Below are positions 8,197 through 13,556 of a DNA stretch of 13,556 bases, one piece after another. The stretch is from an uncultured Lachnospiraceae bacterium. Its GTDB lineage: Bacteria > Bacillota > Clostridia > Lachnospirales > Lachnospiraceae. The notes below the pieces were generated by a model that had not been told where the DNA came from, ran no database searches, and saw only the letters and a program-made list of their open reading frames with translations. The first letter of the stretch is position 1. Every line of letters begins with the position of its first letter. The position numbers and the translations under genes were made by a program. Location: NCBI GenBank assembly GCA_945836355.1, contig CAMALD010000009.1, positions 1 to 13,556 of the forward strand, given 5' to 3'.

Positions 8197-8877
8197 ACGC
8201 TCTTCCTTTTTGGACTTCAGCTTCTCCTCCAGATCCTTATAGACAGCAGGCTCTAAATATTTTAACGAGAGATCGTCGAGCTCAATCTTGATTTTGGAAA
8301 TACCGAGTCTTTGTGCAATCGGTGCATAGATATCCATCGTCTCGCGGGATTTTTCAATCTGCTTTTCCGGAGACTGGTACTGCATGGTACGCATATTGTG
8401 CAGGCGGTCTGCCAGTTTAATCAGAATGACCCGGATATCCTTTGCCATGGCAAGGAACATCTTGCGCAGGTTCTCCGCCTGAATCTCTACCTTATCCTTC
8501 GAATAATTTAACTGCGTCAGCTTGGTAACACCATCTACCAGCAGTGCTACCTCTTCACCGAATTGTGCCTTCAGCTCATCCACCGTCAGCACGGTATCTT
8601 CCACCACATCATGCAAAATACCTGCCACAATGGATTCCTTGTCAAGCTCCAGCTCAGCAAGGATGATTGCCACACAGATTGGATGAATGATGTACGGCTC
8701 ACCTGATTTGCGCTTTTGTCCCTTGTGTGCCTCATAGGCAACATGATACGCTTTATCAATGACCGACAGATCCGTGGATGGATGATAATTTCGAATAGTT
8801 CGAATCAGTATGTCATACAGCTCTTCAACATCCGTAAAATCCTTCGGAATCAGGAAACTCTTCTTTTCTCCGTCCAT
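8194..8877 (-). CDS. Rel N-terminal fragment: (p)ppGpp hydrolase (HD) domain alone
   Basis: The 227-residue product expected if the TAG terminates translation. It holds the complete ppGpp 3'-pyrophosphohydrolase domain: Arg56 in HKGQKRKSGEPY, His65 in IIHPI, the HD pair (89-90) and EDT (93-95) in ILHDVVEDT, and Asp157 with Asn161 in LADRLHNMRT. It ends KSKKEER, in the helical linker just before the synthetase domain, so the piece could fold by itself as a hydrolase with no synthetic counterpart and no C-terminal regulatory region. It starts 23 bp after apt with a good Shine-Dalgarno (GGAGGT). What is seen is the open frame and residues; stability and activity of the fragment are inferred. Confidence 0.75.
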   Translation of the reverse strand: MDGEKKSFLIPKDFTDVEELYDILIRTIRNYHPSTDLSVIDKAYHVAYEAHKGQKRKSGEPYIIHPICVAIILAELELDKESIVAGILHDVVEDTVLTVDELKAQFGEEVALLVDGVTKLTQLNYSKDKVEIQAENLRKMFLAMAKDIRVILIKLADRLHNMRTMQYQSPEKQIEKSRETMDIYAPIAQRLGISKIKIELDDLSLKYLEPAVYKDLEEKLKSKKEER

Positions 8878-8900
8878 ATCCTACCTCCAAAGCACAATCA

Positions 8901-9425
8901 CTATTTGCCCTCATAACAGATTACCGAAGATATATCGTAATCTGCCAGACGTTTTCTGCCTTCAAGGCCTGCCAGTTCCATCAAAAATACAATCTTTACC
9001 ACCTTGCCGCCCAGGCGCTCAATCAATTTAATCATCGCCTCGGTGGTGCCGCCGGTCGCAATCAGATCATCAATGATTACGACTCTCTGTCCCGGCTGAA
9101 TGGCATCTTTATGAATCTCGATTGTCGCCGTGCCATACTCAAGAGCATACTCCTCCCCGATGGTCTCGCAGGGAAGCTTGCCCTTCTTGCGAATCGGCAC
9201 AAACGGCTTATTCAGGTTATATGCGATCGGTACACCGAAAATGAACCCCCTGGACTCCGGGCCTGCTACCACATCAAATTCCACATTCTTTAAGCACTCC
9301 TGCATGCGGTCAATGGCAAGGTGCAGCCCCTGTGCATCCTGCAGAACGCTGGTAACATCACGAAAAATAATACCCTTTTCCGGGAAATCCGGTATACTTC
9401 TGACATAATCCTTAAGTTCTTTCAT
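8901..9425 (-). CDS. apt: Adenine phosphoribosyltransferase
   Basis: Converts adenine plus PRPP to AMP in purine salvage; cytoplasmic, 174 residues, typical length. The start MKELKDYVRSIPDFPEKGI is the classic N-terminus, with FRDVTSVLQD (21-30), DVVAGPESRGFIFG (51-64), the flexible-loop region EYALEYGTA (92-100) and the PRPP-binding signature VVIIDDLIATGGTT (115-128). The ATG at 9423-9425 is chosen over an in-frame ATG at 9455 because an AAAGGTGG site sits 8 nt upstream of it and because family members start here. It is the first gene of the eight-gene operon, just behind a strong promoter, and 23 bp before rel. The pairing of apt with rel is common in Firmicutes and links purine salvage with (p)ppGpp metabolism. 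It ends in TAG. Confidence 0.97.
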   Translation of the reverse strand: MKELKDYVRSIPDFPEKGIIFRDVTSVLQDAQGLHLAIDRMQECLKNVEFDVVAGPESRGFIFGVPIAYNLNKPFVPIRKKGKLPCETIGEEYALEYGTATIEIHKDAIQPGQRVVIIDDLIATGGTTEAMIKLIERLGGKVVKIVFLMELAGLEGRKRLADYDISSVICYEGK

Positions 9426-9433
9426 AAAAATGG

Positions 9434-9441
9434 CCACCTTT
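9434..9441 (-). promoter_or_regulatory. Ribosome binding site that fixes the apt start
   Basis: AAAGGTGG on the minus strand, 8 nt before the ATG at 9425. It decides the start in favour of the 174-residue protein over the 10-residue longer reading from 9455, which would overlap the predicted transcript leader. Confidence 0.8.
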
Positions 9442-9475
9442 CTTATTATGCTCATTCGTTCTTTCGCATTCTATC

Positions 9476-9503
9476 ATTATAGCACGCTTTTTCCAAATAG
9501 CAA
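9476..9503 (-). promoter_or_regulatory. Promoter of the apt-rel-...-aspS operon
   Basis: Minus strand: TTGCTA (9498-9503, four of six to consensus), a 16-nt spacer, then a perfect TATAAT (9476-9481) with a TG one base upstream (TGCTATAAT, extended -10). Transcription should begin near 9469, leaving a leader of about 44 nt before the apt ATG. No operator, T-box or riboswitch fold is evident in so short a leader. No further promoter of this quality was seen within the operon. Confidence 0.8.
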
Positions 9504-9561
9504 AGTTTTTTCGTCGAAACACCGTTTTGCAGCATGAGCAGCCGATTAACGCTGCCGCAGA

Positions 9562-11502
9562 TTATCCCTTCACATACCTTTTCATGACCGCCGTAATGCC
9601 GTTTTTCTGCAAAAGCTTCAGCATTTCACTGCGCTCCTTCGGCAGGATGACCGTATTGCGGTACTGGTACTTCAGCACCGTATCGTAGTCCGTCCTCTCA
9701 CAGGCTGCAAACCCGGAAATGCCTGCCAGCACACGTCTCCCCTTATCCGTACTGATGACAATCATCGATTTATTTTTCCAATCCTTCGGAAGCTCGCCCT
9801 GACTGGTCTGCCGCAGCTCGCCCAGAGTAAGGTCGCCGACGCGCTTTCTCTCATTGTAGGAACAGTTCGCACAGGCTTCATTTGTCAGGCATTGCTGCTC
9901 AAGCAGTTGTATGTACGAATTGTTCTCGTATGTCTGGCGCACCTGCTTTCCATTTTCATATTCTACGGTGAGCACCCTGCTCTTCGTCATGGAAGCTGCC
10001 GGATATTTGCCGAAGCTAATGCTCTTAACCGGCGATTTTGCCCTGCGTTCGAGCGCGCGCACATAAGAATCAAACGCCCTTTCCGATACCGCGTAATGGC
10101 ACATAAACTCACAAACAAACAGCTTGGCATACTTACGTTTCAAAAAAGCCCTCAGCGCGGCGCACTCGCACGGAATGCCTGCAAACATGACAAACTGCCC
10201 CTGCTCCAGAAGTTCCTTGATTTGCCTGTAACAGTCCTGCGTATGGCTCATTAAACAGCGCTGCTGTGCAAAATCCCCGGCACGCTCCCAGTCCCCGGTA
10301 CTGATAATCACCGGCTTGTGTTCTTCATTTAATACCGTCCCGAATATGATTCCCTCTTTCTGCGTCACCACATAGCGCGCAATCTCACGGAACAAACCGC
10401 TGTATGCCGTATACATGCCCTTCTCGTCAGGAGCCTCCCCCACATAGATTTCCGGGAAGGACGGGTCATCATATTTTACAAGCTGCCGCTTTTTCTTTTT
10501 TATGCAGCGGTCGGCACACCAGCCGCAATCATTGCACAGCGCATTGTCAACCACGGGATAGTAAAAGCCCTTTACATCCATTTCCATGTGAATGGCGCGC
10601 TCCGGACAGCTCGCCTCGCAGGCACCGCATGCACAGCATTGGCTGAACGGCAGCTTGACCGGGCATTTTACGGCGACCTCCGTGTCACCCAGCTCCATGT
10701 GTTCTTCCATCTGCACAAACATCCGCTTTCGCATTCTTCCGATGACCTTGCGGAATTCCGCAAGGTCATCCTGCTGCCTCATCTGCTCATAATCAGGCAG
10801 ACCGCTCTTATATATTCTGCCCTCCAGACCCAACCTTTGCAGGATGTCCTCCGTCCGGCTCTCCTCGTCCCCATCCGCTGCCGGAAGCATCGCAAATGCC
10901 TTCTCATGCAGCGCGGACATCACACTGCCCACATAGCTGTCCGTGACTACCGCGTCTGCCTTCCAGATATAGCCGATATATTCGCCCGTGTCAAAGCTCC
11001 CCCTGCATTTTACTTCAAGCTCACCGATTTCCTCCGGCACCGTAGCTGTCCCGTTAATTACAAGCACACATCCCGCTTCACCGGCAATCTTTTTCACCGC
11101 GTCCGCTTTTTTCGTGTTCCACTCTTTGATATCGACAAACAGATAACGCTCCTGCAAATCCGGTTTGACCGAAATCGCATGGTAACGCACCTGCTGCACC
11201 AGTATCAGTGCGTCCGGGATATACAATACATTCTCGTTCCCGTACGCCTGTGCCGCCTCCTTATCGCTTGTCATCCATGCGCTGATCTGCTGATATATTC
11301 CGTAGCTCCGCAGCATTTCCCGATCGGCGGTGCACAATGTGAAACGGTCCAGAATAAAGTCCGATACTTTGCCCGTCGTTTCAGGATATTGCAGCACCAC
11401 TGACATGACTCCGCGTTCCCGCAGGGCCCGCTTCATTGCCCAAAGCTGTATTTCTTCCAGTATTCCGCTATGCTTTGCATCCGCAATCAATCCGACTATC
11501 AC
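9562..11502 (-). CDS. Fusion: divergent polysaccharide pyruvyl transferase-like domain, 2[4Fe-4S] ferredoxin, FrhB-like domain
   Basis: A 646-residue cytoplasmic three-part protein. Residues 1 to about 265 resemble the polysaccharide pyruvyl transferase family: MIVGLIADAKHSGILEEIQL at the start, ISAWMTSDKEAAQAYG (73-88) and IWKADAVVTDSYVGSV (179-194) near the end. The middle part with the usual GSDxxW motif is missing, and the SxHG histidine is replaced (SYVG). A dicluster ferredoxin follows: C289, C292, C295, C299 and C323, C326, C329, C333. From about 362 comes a coenzyme F420 hydrogenase/dehydrogenase beta-subunit (FrhB) type domain with AYSGLFREIARYVV, FAGIPCECAALRAFL (440-454) and CANCSYNERKRVGDLTLGE (544-562); this family binds flavin. 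The start is GTG at 11500-11502 with GGGAGGG just upstream; no ATG is in frame nearby. It is 24 bp after the SGNH gene. The FrhB relatives found in capsule/exopolysaccharide loci have no settled function, so substrate and reaction are unknown. Confidence 0.85.
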   Translation of the reverse strand: MIVGLIADAKHSGILEEIQLWAMKRALRERGVMSVVLQYPETTGKVSDFILDRFTLCTADREMLRSYGIYQQISAWMTSDKEAAQAYGNENVLYIPDALILVQQVRYHAISVKPDLQERYLFVDIKEWNTKKADAVKKIAGEAGCVLVINGTATVPEEIGELEVKCRGSFDTGEYIGYIWKADAVVTDSYVGSVMSALHEKAFAMLPAADGDEESRTEDILQRLGLEGRIYKSGLPDYEQMRQQDDLAEFRKVIGRMRKRMFVQMEEHMELGDTEVAVKCPVKLPFSQCCACGACEASCPERAIHMEMDVKGFYYPVVDNALCNDCGWCADRCIKKKKRQLVKYDDPSFPEIYVGEAPDEKGMYTAYSGLFREIARYVVTQKEGIIFGTVLNEEHKPVIISTGDWERAGDFAQQRCLMSHTQDCYRQIKELLEQGQFVMFAGIPCECAALRAFLKRKYAKLFVCEFMCHYAVSERAFDSYVRALERRAKSPVKSISFGKYPAASMTKSRVLTVEYENGKQVRQTYENNSYIQLLEQQCLTNEACANCSYNERKRVGDLTLGELRQTSQGELPKDWKNKSMIVISTDKGRRVLAGISGFAACERTDYDTVLKYQYRNTVILPKERSEMLKLLQKNGITAVMKRYVKG

Positions 11503-11526
11503 ATTACCCTCCCTTTCCGCAACGAC

Positions 11527-12579
11527 CTATTTGTCTGCGGTCAGATATTCATCCACAAATTCATAGTATGCATCCGCTCTCTCGTCCCAGGACTGATATT
11601 CACTCTCACCGCGATGATCACAAAGACCGTATTCCTCAATCAAATGCTTTGCGTACAATAAGGTAAACTTATACGCACCGTTGACATTGGTATGATCCGA
11701 GTCCTGAAAATCCACCTCTTCCTCAAATCCGAAGGTCTTATAAAGCTCCTCCTCATTATAATTGATAAACGAAAAACCGTATTCACGTATAATCTCTCCG
11801 ACATAATTCATCATGGAAAGCCGGCTTTTTCCGAGCAGCACCGGCACTGCAACAAATTCCACCTGAGCCTCCTGTGTTTTGCACCACTCCAGGAGCTCGC
11901 GCAATGCTGCCTCATGCTGCTCGCTGATTGGTGTGCTCGTTGTTGTCGTCTTGTGCGTGTTGGTCGAAGTCACCCTGCCCGACAGATAATTCGGCAGATA
12001 ACCGCAATTCAGATACGGACTGTACTGGTCGGTAAAGCTCTTCTCATCCAGTTCCTTCCACTGGGAGTGGAACTGCATAATCGGAAAATAATACTCCAGA
12101 CGCTCCATCCCCTTCACTCCGATAAAATCACAATGACTCCGGATAGCATCCAGATAATTCATGGAAAATTTCATATTCTTTAACAGCAGATGCACCTTCT
12201 TGTTGGTAGGGTCTACTTCGTCGCGCGCAAACATTGTGATGTCAAATACAATCACCTTCGGGCTCTGCGTTTTGCATGCCTCGATTGCCGCATTCCTGAC
12301 CACGGACGCAGGCATATCGGATACAGAAAAATTCAGGCTGCTGATGCCGTATTCCCTGTATGCAAATGCAGCCTGCCAATAGTTGTGAACATGGCTGTTG
12401 CCGATAAACACTGCATCCACCGTATTTTCCGGCTCCTCATAATACGAATTGATCATTCTCTCCGCCTGATTTGCCACCTGCGTGGTAATTCCGAAAAGCC
12501 CCTGTACGCGCACAAACATCGCACACACGATTACCACAAAGACTACTGCTCTTACTGCTTTCATTATCTTCTCTCTCAT
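11527..12579 (-). CDS. Membrane-anchored SGNH/GDSL-like protein (AlgJ/AlgX/DltD-type partner of MBOAT)
   Basis: Predicted 350-residue protein with an N-terminal membrane anchor (residues about 11-25, after the basic MREKIMKAVR) and the rest outside the cell. The catalytic block is visible: VFIGNSHVHNYW with nucleophile Ser62 (residues about 57-68), LNFSVSDMPA, and a C-terminal FQDSDHTNVNG with the Asp/His pair (Asp293 or Asp295, His296). This is the layout of SGNH acyl-transfer proteins that work with an MBOAT to O-acetylate exported glycans or lipids. The ATG at 12579 is chosen for its TGAGG site 6 nt upstream. An upstream in-frame TTG at 12639 gives 20 unconvincing extra residues. It lies 86 bp after the MBOAT gene and 24 bp before the redox fusion. 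It ends in TAG. The acceptor polymer is unknown. Confidence 0.86.
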   Translation of the reverse strand: MREKIMKAVRAVVFVVIVCAMFVRVQGLFGITTQVANQAERMINSYYEEPENTVDAVFIGNSHVHNYWQAAFAYREYGISSLNFSVSDMPASVVRNAAIEACKTQSPKVIVFDITMFARDEVDPTNKKVHLLLKNMKFSMNYLDAIRSHCDFIGVKGMERLEYYFPIMQFHSQWKELDEKSFTDQYSPYLNCGYLPNYLSGRVTSTNTHKTTTTSTPISEQHEAALRELLEWCKTQEAQVEFVAVPVLLGKSRLSMMNYVGEIIREYGFSFINYNEEELYKTFGFEEEVDFQDSDHTNVNGAYKFTLLYAKHLIEEYGLCDHRGESEYQSWDERADAYYEFVDEYLTADK

Positions 12580-12585
12580 TACAAG

Positions 12586-12590
12586 CCTCA
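12586..12590 (-). promoter_or_regulatory. Ribosome binding site that fixes the SGNH gene start
   Basis: TGAGG on the minus strand, 6 nt before the ATG at 12579. The ATG at 12591 overlaps this site and has no purine-rich stretch before it, and the in-frame TTG at 12639 is poorly placed. Confidence 0.65.
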
Positions 12591-12665
12591 TTTCAAAACA
12601 ATCTATCGGGAAAATGCTGACATCACCCGTGTTTTCCAAATATCACTGACACAATCAGGTTTCTG

Positions 12666-13556
12666 CTAGAACCCGCCATAAAGGAATGCTCCGGTATCAT
12701 AAGCCGGACCGTACATGCCAAATACCAGCAGCAACAGAATCGCTCCGAGATAAATGATCCATCGAAACAGCAGCGGCTGTTTTGCCAGCATTTCACGAAT
12801 GCGGAGCTTCTGGTGAAGCATGTCCGCCGTCCACATCAGGGCCAGTCCGAACAGTACCACATAAAAATCCTTGCGGTCCAGACCATGCTTGAAAATACTT
12901 TCATCAAACAGAACCCACAGCCGATGCCCTGCAAACAGCTGCTTTACCATAACAGCAAAGCCTGCAAGTGATCCGGTCACGGTCAGCATTCTTCCGATGC
13001 AGAACAGGAAAAAGGTACGCACCATCTGAAACAGCCGAACGCTAAAGATAGAAGGATCCAGCTTCAGCGCCGCATTCCATTTCTTAAAATTCGGAGCCAA
13101 TACCGTGCCCAGAATAATCAGCACGCCCCAGTAACAGCCCCACACAATATAATCAGCACCCGTACCGTGCCACAAACCGGTCAAGAGCCACACGACTGTC
13201 AGCGGTATCGCCGCAGAAATAATCTGTCCGGCACGGTTTCCGTGCTTTTTGCGGAAATTGCCTGAAAATTTCATAAAGCGCGGGCTCATCGCAATCGGCA
13301 TATACACATAGTCCTTAAACCAGGTGCCCAGTGTAATGTGCCATCTGCGCCAGAATTCCGCTGCGCTCTTCGAAAAAAACGGCTCCTTAAAGTTTTCCTC
13401 CAGCGTAATTCCCATCACCTCGGACGCACCGATTACGATATCCATACATCCCGAAAAATCCGCATACAGCTCAAATACCCCAAGCACTACTGCAAAAAAA
13501 ATCTCGACACCGGCAAAATCCGCAGGCGCAGCATATACCGAAGAGGTATACAGGGC
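12666..13556 (-). CDS. MBOAT-family membrane O-acyltransferase (5' end beyond window)
   Basis: C-terminal 296 residues of an AlgI/DltB-type integral membrane acyltransferase; the frame stays open to the window edge, so the start lies beyond 13556 (a GTG at 13487 is internal). Family signatures are clear: FELYADFSGCMDIVIGAS, then EFWRRWHITLGTWFKDYVYM with a conserved His, and LLTGLWHGTGADYIVWG with the invariant active-site histidine (codon at about 13167-13169). Several hydrophobic segments follow, ending in IIYLGAILLLLVFGMYG. Whole family members are about 450-520 residues, so roughly a third is missing. MBOATs of this branch move an acyl group, usually acetyl, across the membrane onto a surface polymer through an SGNH partner, which is the next gene. 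It ends in TAG. Acceptor and acyl donor are not determined by the sequence. Confidence 0.93.
   Translation of the reverse strand, partial: ALYTSSVYAAPADFAGVEIFFAVVLGVFELYADFSGCMDIVIGASEVMGITLEENFKEPFFSKSAAEFWRRWHITLGTWFKDYVYMPIAMSPRFMKFSGNFRKKHGNRAGQIISAAIPLTVVWLLTGLWHGTGADYIVWGCYWGVLIILGTVLAPNFKKWNAALKLDPSIFSVRLFQMVRTFFLFCIGRMLTVTGSLAGFAVMVKQLFAGHRLWVLFDESIFKHGLDRKDFYVVLFGLALMWTADMLHQKLRIREMLAKQPLLFRWIIYLGAILLLLVFGMYGPAYDTGAFLYGGF

Larger units (their letters stand above)
6616..8877 (-). pseudogene. rel: rel (RelA/SpoT homologue, ppGpp synthetase/hydrolase) interrupted by one in-frame TAG
   Basis: Bifunctional long RelA/SpoT homologue that makes and degrades the alarmone (p)ppGpp. Conceptual length is 753 residues counting the TAG as one, normal for the family. 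All domains are present in one frame: HD hydrolase (about 35-190), synthetase (about 240-380), TGS (about 410-470), helical and conserved-cysteine regions (about 490-645) and ACT (about 672-753). The only lesion is TAG at 8194-8196 (codon 228), between KSKKEER and AFIADIIAEV. Frame is identical before and after, so it is not a frameshift. A single change, most simply CAG or GAG to TAG, explains it. No further stop occurs in the remaining 525 codons, so the event is recent, is a base error, or is read through. The intact form would begin at the ATG at 8877, with GGAGGT upstream. Called pseudogene with the caveat that readthrough is not excluded. Confidence 0.85.

Noticed and set aside
8086..8200. 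Programmed frameshift in rel
   Set aside because: The two halves are in the same frame; only a TAG separates them, so no shift is needed.
9504..9561. Terminator after the redox fusion gene
   Set aside because: A GCAGC/GCTGC stem of 5 bp exists but no U-tract follows.
10588..11403. Long plus-strand open frame (271 codons)
   Set aside because: It is antisense to the fusion gene, which carries clear domain motifs; the plus-strand product shows no recognisable motif or ribosome binding site.
12580..12639. TTG start for the SGNH gene
   Set aside because: The extra 20 residues are not signal-like, and the ATG at 12579 has the better ribosome binding site.
1..13556. Genome-wide reassignment of TAG to a sense codon
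   Set aside because: TAG ends apt, the HD-GYP gene, the SGNH gene and the MBOAT gene at family-normal lengths; five other genes end in TAA and two in TGA.

Overview
The window reads as chromosomal DNA of a low-GC-lineage Firmicute, most likely a Clostridia member of the Lachnospiraceae type. This is inferred from the gene order apt - rel - MBL hydrolase - hemZ - hisS - aspS, the AGGAGG-type ribosome binding sites, sigma-A-like promoters with TGn extended -10 boxes, and the protein sequences. No search was run. Every supported gene is on the minus strand, so transcription runs from high to low coordinates. No stretch above 300 bases lacks a gene.

Region A (13556 down to 9562) is a surface-polysaccharide-type group of three genes: the C-terminal part of an MBOAT-family membrane O-acyltransferase that runs off the window edge, a membrane-anchored SGNH/GDSL-like protein, and a three-part protein with a divergent polysaccharide pyruvyl transferase-like N-terminus, a 2[4Fe-4S] ferredoxin module and an FrhB-like C-terminus. 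MBOAT plus SGNH is the usual arrangement for O-acetylation of an exported glycan (AlgI/AlgJ-X, DltB/DltD, PatA/PatB logic). The redox fusion is the unusual partner.

Region B (promoter near 9476-9503, down to 296) looks like one long operon: apt, rel (ppGpp synthetase/hydrolase), a glyoxalase II-like metallo-beta-lactamase-fold hydrolase, hemZ, an HD-GYP protein, hisS, aspS and a small DUF1294 membrane protein. Junctions are short or overlapping (ATGA between rel and the hydrolase, TAATG between the hydrolase and hemZ, 8 nt between aspS and DUF1294). It combines purine salvage, the stringent response, possible c-di-GMP turnover and tRNA charging.

The main anomaly is in rel. The reading frame is intact over about 753 codons except for one in-frame TAG at 8194-8196, exactly in the linker between the hydrolase and synthetase domains. 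Frame is kept on both sides, so this is a single-codon event: a nonsense mutation, a base error, or amber readthrough. Four other genes here end normally in TAG, which argues against genome-wide reassignment of the codon.

Region C (1-253) is a cold-shock protein gene, cut by the window start, with its own near-consensus promoter.
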